From: Tildeniella torsiva UHER 1998/13D
GTDB lineage: Bacteria; Cyanobacteriota; Cyanobacteriia; Phormidesmidales; Phormidesmidaceae
DNA: 64,000 bases
Direction: 5' to 3'
NCBI GenBank assembly: GCA_019358835.1
Contig: JAHHIH010000003.1
Coordinates: 310,001-374,000, forward strand
A program made the position numbers and the translations under genes. Shown in pieces: positions 9,219 through 17,448 of this stretch. The notes under the pieces are model-generated. The model had not been told where the DNA came from. It ran no database searches and worked only from the letters and a program-made list of their open reading frames with translations. Each line of letters begins with the position of its first letter. Positions within the stretch are counted from its first letter, which is position 1.

Positions 9219-9451
9219 CAGTAAACCGAATTGGTTTCTAAACTAAGGGGTTCTGCTTCAAGATAAAGCTCAATTGCCTGTCGAATGTTATTTAAAGCTT
9301 CCTGCTCAGTTTCACCCGCAGAAACGCAGCCCGACAGCTCTGGACACCAGATAGCCCAGTCCCCCGTTTCCATATCATGTTTCAGCGCCACACGCCATTT
9401 CATTGCGTTACCTAGCCCACGGTCAAATGCTGGCATCATGCTAGCACTCAA
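9218..9451 (-). CDS. HicB-like antitoxin-family protein, orphan
   Basis: The core WRVALKHDMETGDWAIWCPELSGCVSAGETEQEALNNIRQAIE-type sequence (seen at about residues 18-60) is the HicB partial RNase H-like fold. It has the usual pattern of a catalytic-site-like strand, the PELSGC turn and an EALNNIRQAIELYL helix. HicB proteins neutralise a HicA mRNA interferase, but no HicA gene is adjacent, so it is an orphan or serves another role. An ATG at 9403 (MKWRVAL) is an alternative start that fits the family better than the ATG at 9451. The stop overlaps the start of the ABC exporter gene. Confidence 0.75.
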   Translation of the reverse strand: MSASMMPAFDRGLGNAMKWRVALKHDMETGDWAIWCPELSGCVSAGETEQEALNNIRQAIELYLEAEPLSLETNSVY

Positions 9452-9541
9452 GTTTTAACAACCGAATGAGGGCTGGTCGGCAACAGCACTGCCCAAGCTC
9501 TCGGGTTACGATTAGCTCAGAAATTCTCCTCCTGCGGCCTA

Positions 9542-12370
9542 ATGTCTTATCAACGGCGGCTGACGTTAACTAAAACCTTGAGTGCGCTACCGGCTCCGCA
9601 GTTTGAGCAGCTGCGGTTTGCTCTCAACCCGCCACCGGGAATTGTGCCTGAAGGAATGGCAGCCCAGGGCAATCGGGTGGCGGCGCTGCTCAGCTGGGTG
9701 GAGGGGGCGACGGGCTGCGGGCTAGAAGCTTTGGGTGATGTGGTGGAGCAGCTTTGTCCGGGATGTTTAGAGGCTAGGGAAAGTGAAAATGGTGGGGGCG
9801 ATGGGGGAGAGCCGCCGTGGCTGGTGCCCTATGGGCGGAACCCGTATTTCACGGGGCGGGATGAGGTGCTGACGACGCTGTACCAGCAGCTCCATGAGGG
9901 GCAGACCGCAGCAATTTCTCAGACTCAAGCAATCAGCGGGTTGGGGGGCATTGGCAAAACTCAGACGGCGGTGGAATATGCCTATCGCTATCGCGACGAC
10001 TACCGCTATGTGTTTTGGGTGGGGGCCGATACGGAGCTGGAGCTGACCAGTGGCTATGTGGCGATCGCCCAAACCCTCAACCTGCCCCTAAAGAATGCCG
10101 AAAACCAGGATGAAACTGTGCAGTCGGTGCGGGTGTGGCTGGGGCGGGAGGAGGGCTGGCTGCTGATTTTTGACAACGCTGACCATCCCGAACTGGTGCA
10201 GCCGTTTTTGCCCCGCGAGATTAAGGGCCACATTCTCGTCACCTCCCGCGCCCAAGATTTTCAAGACCTGGGCATTGTGCAGCCAGTGACGATGGAGACG
10301 CTAACCCCAGAAGAATCCGTGGCATTCCTCCTAACCCGCACCGGACGCACACACCCCGTAGGGGAGCACCCACGTGTGCGCCCAATGCAGGGAATAGAAC
10401 CCATCACCGATCTCCCCAGCAGGCAAAATCCAATCGTTACGGGTTTAGGGCAATCACATAAGATTGCCCCTACGGATAGGCAAAATCCGATCGTTACGGG
10501 TTCAGGGCAATCACGTGGGATTGCCCCTACGGAATGGGACGCTGCCACCAACCTCGCCGCCGAACTGGGCTACCTGCCCCTCGCGCTCGAACAGGCCGCT
10601 GCGTACATCGTCACCAACCGGGTGTCGTTTGCCGACTACCTCAGCAGCTACCGCAAACAGCGGCTAAAGCGGCTCGAAAAAGCCAAACCCAAGCTGGGCC
10701 ACTACCCCGACTCTGTGGCCACCACCTGGGCCTTAAACCTGAAGGAGGTGCAGAAAGACGCCCCCGCTGCTGCGGCTCTGCTGAACTACTGCGCCTTTCT
10801 CCATCCCGATGCGATTCCCTTTAATCTGTTCACCCAGGGGGCGGCAGAGCTGGGAGAGCCCCTAGCCACGGCCCTGGCCGACGCAGCCGATGACCCGCTA
10901 GACCTCTACGACCTGCTGAACCCGCTGTGCAGCTATTCGCTAGTGCGAGTAGAGCCAGAAAGCCAAAGCTTTAGCCTGCATCGCCTGGTGCAGGAGGTGA
11001 TACGGGCAGAGCTGGGGGATGAGGACTGCCAGAACTGGGTAGAGCCGCTGTTTAGGGCGATCGCGCAGCTTCTCCCAGAGAAAAGCAGAGACATTGACTA
11101 CCAAGACTGGCCCGCCCTGGCCCCGCTGGTAAACCACGTAAAAGAACTAGCAAACCATTGCCAGCAGCGCGATATCGCTTCTACCGTAGCTGCCGATGTT
11201 TTTCATGCAATAGGCGCTTATCTACTGGAAAGGGGACAGTACGTTTTGGCTGAGCCACTTTTGCAGAGAGCGCTAGACCTACGTCGCAATCTTTTAGGGG
11301 ATGAACACGAAGATATTGCTGCTAGCTTAGATAAATCCGCTAGAACCCACCAATTGCAAGGCCGCTACGGCGAAGCCGAACCCCTTTACCAATTAACCTT
11401 GACAATGAAGAAACGGTTGTTGGGCGATGAACATCCCTCTGTGGCCCGAAGCCTCAACAATCTGGCATTGCTCTACGACAATCAAGGTCGCTACAACGAG
11501 GCCGAACCCCTTTATCAAGACGCCTTGGCGATGCACAAACGGCTGTTGGGCGACGAGCATCCTTCTGTGGCCACTAGCCTCAACAATCTAGCGTTGCTCT
11601 ACAGCAATCAAGGCCGCTACAGCAAGGCTGAACCCCTCTACCAAGCGGCCCTGGCGATACGGAAACGGCTATTGGGCGATGAGCATCCCGATGTGGCCCA
11701 AAGCCTCAACAATCTGGCGGGACACTACAGTGATCAAAGCCGCTACAGCGAGGCCGAACCCCTGCATCAAGCGGCCCTGGCAATGAAAAAACGACTGTTA
11801 GGCGACGAGCATCCTTCTGTAGCCACCAGCCTCAACAATCTGGCGACGCTCTACGACAATCAAGGCCGCTACAGCAAGGCCGAACCCCTCTACCAAGCGG
11901 CCCTGGCGATGCGGGAACGGCTGTTGGGCGATGAGCATCCCTCTGTGGCCCTTAGCCTCACCAATCTAGCGTTGCTCTACAACAATCAAGGCCGCTACAG
12001 CGAGGCCGAACCCCTCCATCAAGCGGCCCTGGCAATGAAAAAACGGTTGTTGGGCGACGAGCATCCCTCTGTGGCTCAAAGCCTCAATAATCTGGCCTTG
12101 CTCTATCGTGACCAAGGACTTTACGCCAAGGCAGAGCCTTACTTGAGCGAGGCTCTACAACTGTTGCGACAATCGCTAGGCGAAGATCATCCTAATGTTG
12201 GCCGAGTCACTGAGAACTTAGGCATTCTCCGCGCTGCCCAAGGCCGCACCGCAGAAGCGCGATCCCTCTACCAGCAAGCCCTCGCCATCCTCGAACCCAA
12301 GCTGGGGGCCGAGCACCCCTGGACCGTGCGCTGTCGCGAGAACTTAGCCAAGGTAGAGAATGGTGAGTAG
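9542..12370 (+). CDS. NB-ARC ATPase with death-like N-domain and TPR array (STAND protein)
   Basis: Three parts are visible in this 942-residue protein. Residues 1-75 (LSALPAPQFEQLRFALNPPP onward, with QGNRVAALLSWVE) look like an effector-associated, death-like domain. Residues 100-480 are an NB-ARC NTPase with GRDE, P-loop GLGGIGKT at 133-140, LLIFDNAD as Walker B and LPLALEQAAAYI as the GLPL motif. Residues 585-925 are about eight 42-residue kinesin-light-chain-type TPRs (GDEHPSVATSLNNLALLY). STAND proteins switch on oligomerisation after ligand sensing by the repeats, often in anti-phage signalling; the partner effector is not visible. Residues 269-331 are encoded by palindromic repeat DNA placed between NB-ARC sub-blocks. 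Confidence 0.85.
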   Translation: MSYQRRLTLTKTLSALPAPQFEQLRFALNPPPGIVPEGMAAQGNRVAALLSWVEGATGCGLEALGDVVEQLCPGCLEARESENGGGDGGEPPWLVPYGRNPYFTGRDEVLTTLYQQLHEGQTAAISQTQAISGLGGIGKTQTAVEYAYRYRDDYRYVFWVGADTELELTSGYVAIAQTLNLPLKNAENQDETVQSVRVWLGREEGWLLIFDNADHPELVQPFLPREIKGHILVTSRAQDFQDLGIVQPVTMETLTPEESVAFLLTRTGRTHPVGEHPRVRPMQGIEPITDLPSRQNPIVTGLGQSHKIAPTDRQNPIVTGSGQSRGIAPTEWDAATNLAAELGYLPLALEQAAAYIVTNRVSFADYLSSYRKQRLKRLEKAKPKLGHYPDSVATTWALNLKEVQKDAPAAAALLNYCAFLHPDAIPFNLFTQGAAELGEPLATALADAADDPLDLYDLLNPLCSYSLVRVEPESQSFSLHRLVQEVIRAELGDEDCQNWVEPLFRAIAQLLPEKSRDIDYQDWPALAPLVNHVKELANHCQQRDIASTVAADVFHAIGAYLLERGQYVLAEPLLQRALDLRRNLLGDEHEDIAASLDKSARTHQLQGRYGEAEPLYQLTLTMKKRLLGDEHPSVARSLNNLALLYDNQGRYNEAEPLYQDALAMHKRLLGDEHPSVATSLNNLALLYSNQGRYSKAEPLYQAALAIRKRLLGDEHPDVAQSLNNLAGHYSDQSRYSEAEPLHQAALAMKKRLLGDEHPSVATSLNNLATLYDNQGRYSKAEPLYQAALAMRERLLGDEHPSVALSLTNLALLYNNQGRYSEAEPLHQAALAMKKRLLGDEHPSVAQSLNNLALLYRDQGLYAKAEPYLSEALQLLRQSLGEDHPNVGRVTENLGILRAAQGRTAEARSLYQQALAILEPKLGAEHPWTVRCRENLAKVENGE
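10346..10534 (+). repeat. In-frame palindromic repeat cluster inside the NB-ARC gene
   Basis: Three elements lie in frame. At 10346-10380 CGCACAC pairs with GTGTGCG. At 10421-10477 and 10478-10534 are two tandem 57-bp copies that differ at only a handful of bases, each with AGGGCAATC facing GATTGCCCCT. The 57-bp copies encode 19 residues each, starting RQNPIVTG. These GGGGCAATC-type palindromes resemble interspersed intergenic repeats of cyanobacteria, here captured in a coding linker. Confidence 0.8.
11379..12080 (+). repeat. 126-bp tandem repeats encoding TPR units
   Basis: Consecutive 126-bp units are highly alike at the nucleotide level; blocks such as CAAGGCCGCTACAGC and GAGCATCCCTCTGTGGCC recur unchanged. 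The flanking units after 12090 are more diverged. This points to recent unit duplication or gene conversion in the sensor part of the protein. Confidence 0.8.
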
Positions 12371-12424
12371 GGGGCGATGGGGTGATGGGTAATTCAGATT
12401 AGCGATAGAGGGAAGTTAAGGGTT

Positions 12425-12643
12425 ATGAAAGCCTATGAGTTTGCAGGGGAAGTGATGGCCGATGGGCAGCTTAAATTGCCAGAGTCGGCCCTGGCGCAGT
12501 TGGCCGGGCATCATGCTGTCCGAGTCATTGTGCTAGTGCAAGACACCCCCGAACGAGAGGAAGAAGCCGAGTGGCGTGCAATGGCGGCTGAACAGTTTTT
12601 GTCGGGCTACAGCGAAGCTGATGCCATCTACGACACGCTGTAA
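12425..12643 (+). CDS. Antitoxin-like protein upstream of MazF-like remnant
   Basis: The 72-residue product begins MKAYEFAGEVMADGQLKLPE, which resembles the AbrB-like or DUF2281-type antitoxins of cyanobacteria (a beta-rich N-terminus that states a 'design' strand, then an acidic C-terminal tail EREEEAEWRAMAAEQFL that would bind the toxin). Its TAA stop overlaps the ATG of the MazF-like gene (TAATG), the standard antitoxin-toxin arrangement. The antitoxin is intact although the toxin frame is broken. Confidence 0.7.
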   Translation: MKAYEFAGEVMADGQLKLPESALAQLAGHHAVRVIVLVQDTPEREEEAEWRAMAAEQFLSGYSEADAIYDTL

Positions 12644-12969
12644 TGATGACCACCTATGAGCCCGGTGATGTGGTTTTGCTAGCGTTTCCCTTCACTGACG
12701 GCATTCGTCAAAAACAGCGCCCAGCCCTGGTGCTGCTAAATGCAGGCGATCCAGATATTGTGGTGGCTAGAATGACCAGCTAGCCCTACACAACGACTTT
12801 TGACGTTGCCCTTTCAAACCAGGTTGAAGCTGGTTTGCTTTTGCCTTCAGTGGTGCGGCTGCACAAGCTTGCGACTCTAGAGGAAACGACGGTTAACCGC
12901 TGTTTGGGGCATTTTTCAGCATCAGATTGGACCAGGGTTAGGAGCATTCTCAACCTGCTATGGAGTTGA
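12643..12969 (+). pseudogene. MazF/PemK-like toxin with premature amber stop
   Basis: The first 46 codons read as a MazF-type mRNA interferase start (YEPGDVVLLAFPFTDG, then QKQRPALVLL). A TAG at 12781-12783 follows MTS. The same frame continues without another stop for 61 codons to a TGA at 12967, with family-like sequence (PYTTTFDVAL, GLLLPSVVRLHKLATLEE). A single C-to-T change of CAG (Gln) explains the stop. A functional toxin would need readthrough, or this is an assembly error or a recent inactivation. Confidence 0.8.
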
Positions 12970-13437
12970 AGCCCATAGCTATTAGCAGCATCAAGGCTTT
13001 CAGTCATCACCATTCCATCGCCGTATTGCGGCCTTGCAGAGTTGATTTGTCACCGCACAACGTCTCTGCTGTCAGCTGAACCTTTGCTGTTTTGCCCCGT
13101 TCCTTCAGTGCGACAGCGCAATTCTTTAGTGCAGCAGCGCAACTCTTTAATGTCATGGTGCAACTCTTTAATGCAGTAGCGCAACTTGCTTGATCGCCAG
13201 GTCACAATGCTACTGCGTCGGCTCAATCCTTTAAGTTGCCAATGCAACATGCTGCTGTCATAGAGCAACTTCGAATATTCGCCCTTCACACTCGTATCTG
13301 CTCAATGCACAACGGCGCTGTCATCGCCTAATGTCAATTGTTCACACTCTGCATCAAGCCTGCTAAGCCAGCAGCTTAGATGTACGCAACCGCATAGCCC
13401 CCATGCTCTCGAACATAGGGTGGATGAAACGGCAAAC
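12970..13437. other. 468-bp intergenic stretch without convincing genes
   Basis: Between the MazF-like remnant and the ABC exporter there is no credible gene. The stretch holds the 21-bp tandem repeats described separately and several more loosely phased GCAAC/GTGC motifs up to about 13260. A minus-strand frame here is only the translation of those repeats. Confidence 0.6.
13108..13191. repeat. Four tandem 21-bp repeats
   Basis: Units start at 13108, 13129, 13150 and 13171, each close to GTGCAGCAGCGCAACTCTTTA. They are exact in length and diverged in sequence. The 21-bp period is two helical turns and also seven codons; read on the minus strand it gives degenerate KEL heptads. Confidence 0.75.
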
Positions 13438-15381
13438 TTAGGTGAGAGCCGGAGCAGCACCCACCTGCGATTCTAAAATTGCGCCGTAGAGGGAGCTATG
13501 GGCCATCAAATATTCGTGGGTGCCCTGGGCCACCAGGCGGCCCTTATCCATCAGCAAAATGCGATCGGCGGTGCGCACAGTGCTAATGCGCTGGGCTACT
13601 ACAAAGGCGGTGCAGGTGCGGCGGCGCATCAGGTCATCCAGAGCGGCTTGAATTTGGGCGGCGGTTTGGGCATCGACGGCGGAGGTGCTGTCGTCGAGAA
13701 TCAACACCTTGTAGTCGGTCAGCAGGGTGCGGGCGATCGCAATCCTTTGCTTTTGCCCCCCCGATAGCCCCACCCCGCGCTCGCCCACCAGGGTGTCGTA
13801 GCCCTCTGGCAGGGTCATCACAAAGTCGTGAATCTGGGCGGCTTTGGCCGCTTCGACCACCTCGCTCAGGGTGGCCTCAGCCTTGGCATAGGTGATGTTG
13901 GAGAAAATGGTGCCCGAGAACAGGGTAGTTTCTTGGAACACGGTGCTAATGCGCGATCGCAGACTTTCCAGCGTAAAGTCCCACACGTCGCGGCCATCGA
14001 TGCGCACGGCCCCGGCGGTGACATCGTAGAAGCGGGGAATTAGATTGGTGACGGTGCTTTTGCCCGAGCCGGTCATACCGAGGATGGCAATCAGCTCGTT
14101 GGGCTTGGTCTCAAAGGAAATGCCGTTGAGGGCGGGGGTGGTGGCACCGGGGTAGCGGAAGGACACATTTTCAAAGGTAATTCTGCCGCCGCAGGTAGTG
14201 AAGGGGATGGCATTGGGGCGATCGCGAATTTCCACCTCGGCATCGAGCACCTCGTAGACTCGCTCTGCGGAAGAAGAGGCCTGAGCGATCGCCGGGGCGG
14301 CAAAGCCAATCAGCAGAATCGGCTGCAAGATCAGCAGCAGGTAGGCGTTAAAGGCCACCAGCTCCCCCACCGAAAACTGCTGATTAATCACCGCCACGCC
14401 GCCGTAGCCCACCACCACCACAATCACCAGGTTGCTGACCAAAAAGATGTAGGGAAAGGTGTTGCGAATCGCCCGAATAGTCTTCATGTTGGCGGCCACC
14501 AGCTCATTGTTGAGCTGGGTGTAGCGATCGCGCTCGGCTTCCTCACGCACAAAGGCTTTAACCACCCGCACCCCCAGCAAATTCTCCTGCAAAACCCCGT
14601 TGAGGTCGCTGAGCTGCTCCTGCACCTGGCGAAACAACAGGTTGTTTTGACCAAAAAACCGCGCCATCAGCCACCCTGCGATCGGCACCACCGTCAGGCT
14701 AATCAGCGCCAGCTGCCAATTCATGATTAGGAGAATGGTGGCGATCGCCACCAGCGTCACCACCCCGCTAATCACCTGCACCAGGCTGGTGCTGAGAAAG
14801 GTTCGCACCTGCTCGATGTCGCTGGTGACGCGGGTGAGCAGCTGCGAGGTTTGGGCCTGGTCGTGGTAGCTAAAGCTGAGGGTTTGAATCTTGCTAAAAA
14901 TGCGGTTGCGCAGGTCATAGACTACGCTCTGCGACATGGCCTCGGCGCAGAAGCTCTGGCCAAAGTTAAACAGCCCTCGGGCCAGGGCCGCCAGCACTAA
15001 CCCCGCCCCACTTTGCAACACCACCGTCAGGTTATTTTTGGCAATACCGTCGTCAATGGCCCAGCGAAACAGCTGCGGCGTCGCCGCGTAGGCCGCCACC
15101 AGCAGCAGGGCGCTGACTAGCGCCCCTAAGGTAAGCCAAGGATGAGCGCGAAGACTATTCAACACCCGTGGCAGAGGCTGCCGCGCAGAAATATTTTGGG
15201 GCTGAGAGACCTGGACCAATCGACTGCTCCTAATCACACCCCAGCATTCTAGACGGTGCCCCAGTCTGCCGGTTGAATATTGCAGCCACCGATTCGACAG
15301 TAACCAGTCGATCAACACCCCTAGCAATGGCAAATAGGGAACCACCCGCGCCATACACCGAGTTGGTTGCACAACTCTCAA
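13438..15381 (-). CDS. ABC exporter, fused permease/ATPase (LmrA/BmrA-like)
   Basis: The protein has an exporter transmembrane domain and an ATPase domain with Walker A GMTGSGKST, signature LSGGQKQ and Walker B VLILDDSTS. The usual catalytic Glu after Walker B is Asp, which is common in one half of heterodimeric exporters and in some homodimers. The frame opens at a TTG at 15381; the first 60 residues are not family-like, an ATG lies at 15354, and the true start may be later, near the block PRVLNSLRAHPWLTLGAL. Transport substrate unknown. It follows HupE on the same strand with a 59-bp gap. Confidence 0.88.
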   Translation of the reverse strand: MRVVQPTRCMARVVPYLPLLGVLIDWLLSNRWLQYSTGRLGHRLECWGVIRSSRLVQVSQPQNISARQPLPRVLNSLRAHPWLTLGALVSALLLVAAYAATPQLFRWAIDDGIAKNNLTVVLQSGAGLVLAALARGLFNFGQSFCAEAMSQSVVYDLRNRIFSKIQTLSFSYHDQAQTSQLLTRVTSDIEQVRTFLSTSLVQVISGVVTLVAIATILLIMNWQLALISLTVVPIAGWLMARFFGQNNLLFRQVQEQLSDLNGVLQENLLGVRVVKAFVREEAERDRYTQLNNELVAANMKTIRAIRNTFPYIFLVSNLVIVVVVGYGGVAVINQQFSVGELVAFNAYLLLILQPILLIGFAAPAIAQASSSAERVYEVLDAEVEIRDRPNAIPFTTCGGRITFENVSFRYPGATTPALNGISFETKPNELIAILGMTGSGKSTVTNLIPRFYDVTAGAVRIDGRDVWDFTLESLRSRISTVFQETTLFSGTIFSNITYAKAEATLSEVVEAAKAAQIHDFVMTLPEGYDTLVGERGVGLSGGQKQRIAIARTLLTDYKVLILDDSTSAVDAQTAAQIQAALDDLMRRRTCTAFVVAQRISTVRTADRILLMDKGRLVAQGTHEYLMAHSSLYGAILESQVGAAPALT

Positions 15382-15440
15382 GCCATGGGATAGGAGCCTG
15401 CACTCCTAGCCCATGACCGAACTACTCTCGACAGGAAGGG

Positions 15441-16100
15441 TTAAAAACTAGCCGCCATAAACGCCATCCCAGACCCTATGGCAATGCACCCCGCAAAGCG
15501 AAGAAAATCGGGGCGCTCAACGCTAGAACCCTTAACCAACCCAGCCACCCGGTAGGCCGTCAGCGCAACGATGGCTTGAATGAACGTAAACCCGATCAGA
15601 TAGGCCGCCAGAGGAACTGCGGTGGCCCCAATAATCGCCTCACCATAGGCATAGCCATGGAACAACCCCGCCGCACCCGCCAAGACGGCCATGATCGCAG
15701 TATTCGGTTTTTCTAGTTTGGCCAACAAGAGACCAAAGACCAGCACAGAGGCCGAAATCAGCACCTCGACCAGGGGCAAGCTGACCAGCATCACATGCAA
15801 ACCCGTCCCTACCAGCGCTGTTAGCACAAATGCGACAGGAATCCAGTACCCCCTAGCCACCGCTGAGGCAAGCAAACCCACAGAAATCACAAATATCAGA
15901 TGATCAAAGCCAATAACCGGGTGCCCTAGGCCTGACAAAAAACCTTCCAAAAAAGTAGTGGAGATCCCTCCCCCCGAGGGATGGTGAGCATAGGCAGGAA
16001 CAGCGATCCCCAGTAAACCAACAACCGCTAAAAGAAGCCTCGCCAGACGACCAAGGCCAAAGTCCACTCCATTGCCCATGCCAGATATCTTCAATGCCAT
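15441..16100 (-). CDS. HupE/UreJ-family nickel/cobalt permease
   Basis: The 219-residue membrane protein has an N-terminal signal-like helix ending AVPAYAHHPSGGG, the HPVIGFDHLIFVI motif of HupE proteins, a second His motif (GLFHGYAYGE) and about six further hydrophobic segments. HupE proteins import Ni2+ or Co2+ by secondary transport, with the His residues thought to bind the metal. It is the last gene of the nitrile hydratase cluster, whose enzyme needs cobalt, so cobalt supply is the likely job here (inference). A palindromic repeat separates it from the accessory gene upstream. Confidence 0.85.
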   Translation of the reverse strand: MALKISGMGNGVDFGLGRLARLLLAVVGLLGIAVPAYAHHPSGGGISTTFLEGFLSGLGHPVIGFDHLIFVISVGLLASAVARGYWIPVAFVLTALVGTGLHVMLVSLPLVEVLISASVLVFGLLLAKLEKPNTAIMAVLAGAAGLFHGYAYGEAIIGATAVPLAAYLIGFTFIQAIVALTAYRVAGLVKGSSVERPDFLRFAGCIAIGSGMAFMAASF

Positions 16101-16267
16101 ATCCTCAGTTCCTTACCGCTAGAAAAGCTCAATGGAAACACAGCGCAATCAAAGCCTTAGGTTAAGGCCGCGATCGCTCACAGAATTTCTGGAAAATTTG
16201 TTAACCGTTTTGATCAGGAATTAAGGGCGCTCCATGGCAATAACGATCCATTTGCCATGCCCCTTTT

Positions 16268-16355
16268 CCCTCACCCCTGCCCCTCTCCCTGGGGGAGAGG
16301 GGTTCTGAATCTGGCTCCCCTTCTCCCCTAGGGAGAAGGGGTTGGGGGATGAGGG
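16268..16355. repeat. Nested palindromic intergenic repeat
   Basis: Two G/C-rich hairpins stand side by side (CCCTCTCCCTGGGGGAGAGGG and a second CCCCTTCTCCCCTAGGGAGA arm set) and are enclosed by CCTCACCCC and GGGGATGAGG. This is a widespread cyanobacterial interspersed repeat type. It lies between the NHase accessory gene and hupE and may attenuate read-through or protect the upstream mRNA. Confidence 0.75.
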
Positions 16356-16402
16356 CCTTGGGTGGTTTATTAGTTGGCATACTCTAATCGCCAGGCTCGC
16401 GA

Positions 16403-16753
16403 TTAGCTTCCACCCGTTTCAGCTAAAATTTGCCGGGTGCGCTCTTCCAACTCTTCTTCGCTGACCAGACAAGACTCCAGCACTAAATTTTCCAGGGATG
16501 AAAGCCAGCGCAGGTAGTAATCCCAATCGGGGTCATCCTTGCAGTGCGTGGCTTCCCACTCGGCAATGGATGCAATTAGCCCCTGGCGAAAGTCTTCCCA
16601 CTCGTAGTGACCTTTCTTAGACAGCGCGATCGCCATACCAAAGGCGCGACCCTCCCAGGGCCTTTGAAATAAAATCTCTCCGTTGTCCCGTGGCGGAGAA
16701 TCTTCGCTGCCCAGCATACTGGCTGCGGCAAACTGCTCAAATTTAATCTGCAT
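16403..16753 (-). CDS. Nitrile hydratase accessory protein (beta-like activator)
   Basis: The 116-residue product aligns with the N-terminal part of nitrile hydratase beta: ILFQRPWEGRAFGMAIAL and YEWEDFRQGLIASI, then YYLRWLSSLENLVLE. Small proteins of this type act as self-subunit-swapping chaperones that deliver the metal and help oxidise the active-site cysteines of the alpha subunit. It follows the alpha gene by 45 bp in a beta-alpha-accessory order. The length and motifs are normal. Confidence 0.88.
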   Translation of the reverse strand: MQIKFEQFAAASMLGSEDSPPRDNGEILFQRPWEGRAFGMAIALSKKGHYEWEDFRQGLIASIAEWEATHCKDDPDWDYYLRWLSSLENLVLESCLVSEEELEERTRQILAETGGS

Positions 16754-16798
16754 AGTTCTCAGAAGCTCCTTAAACTTAGGCCGATAAACTCAGGCCGA

Positions 16799-17410
16799 TT
16801 ACGAGGCCGGTACCGTTACCTTGGCTGCTCCCTGCATAGATTCAGGGGTGACAATGGCCGCTAGCTGTTCCTCCGTCCAGTCCTCGGTGCCCTCAGGGCG
16901 CTCTGGCAGAACGAACCAGCGAATTTGAGCACTGGTATCCCAAACTTTGACTTCGACCGATTCAGCGACATCCAGGCCAAACTCCTTGAGTACCTTGCGA
17001 GGTTCTCGAATGGCCCTGGCACGAAAGGTCGGATCTTTAAACCAGTAGGGGGGCAAACCCAAAACCGGCCAAGGATAACAAGAGCACATCGTGCAGACAA
17101 TTAAGTTGTGCACCTCAGGGGTGTTGGCCACGGCCATCATATTTTCCCCCTCGGCTCCGGCCATCCCTCGGGGGAAGCTCATCTCAGCGATCGCTGAAGG
17201 AGTATCCGCTAGCAAGCGCTCTTTAAAGGCCGGATCGACCCATGCCTTAGCCACAATCCTGGCCCCGTTAAAAGGCCCCATATCCTTTTCAAAGAACTCA
17301 ATCACCTTATCAACGGTTTCCCCGGTGATGATTTCTTTTTCAATCAAAAGAGACTCCAGCGCCCTAACCCGAGCGGCACTGTAGGTTTCACGATCGACGT
17401 TCTCAGTCAT
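16799..17410 (-). CDS. nthA: Nitrile hydratase alpha subunit, cobalt type
   Basis: The 203-residue protein carries the metal claw VCTMCSCYPWPVLGLPPYWF near residues 109-128. The Thr in C-T-x-C-S-C marks the cobalt class (iron enzymes have Ser). The two downstream cysteines are the ones converted to sulfinic and sulfenic acids in known enzymes. The enzyme hydrates nitriles to amides in the cytoplasm as an alpha-beta heterotetramer. The family-typical MPPKVLGLPP-type Leu in the claw is Met here (CTMC), a mild variant. It is preceded by the beta gene and followed by the accessory gene. Confidence 0.93.
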   Translation of the reverse strand: MTENVDRETYSAARVRALESLLIEKEIITGETVDKVIEFFEKDMGPFNGARIVAKAWVDPAFKERLLADTPSAIAEMSFPRGMAGAEGENMMAVANTPEVHNLIVCTMCSCYPWPVLGLPPYWFKDPTFRARAIREPRKVLKEFGLDVAESVEVKVWDTSAQIRWFVLPERPEGTEDWTEEQLAAIVTPESMQGAAKVTVPAS

Positions 17411-17448
17411 TTACATCCCCAAAAAATACTTCAAAAAAGCCCTATACA

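Noticed and set aside
13050..13289. Minus-strand frame with KEL heptads
   Set aside because: It is the translation of the 21-bp DNA repeats with no start signal; the repeat itself is reported instead.
7446..15381. The two ABC exporters as a heterodimer
   Set aside because: One has the catalytic Glu and the other Asp, which is suggestive, but they are 4 kb apart with unrelated genes between and each could work alone.
16101..16402. Cobalamin or nickel/cobalt riboswitch upstream of hupE
   Set aside because: No B12-box or NiCo-like core is visible; the gap holds the palindromic repeat only.
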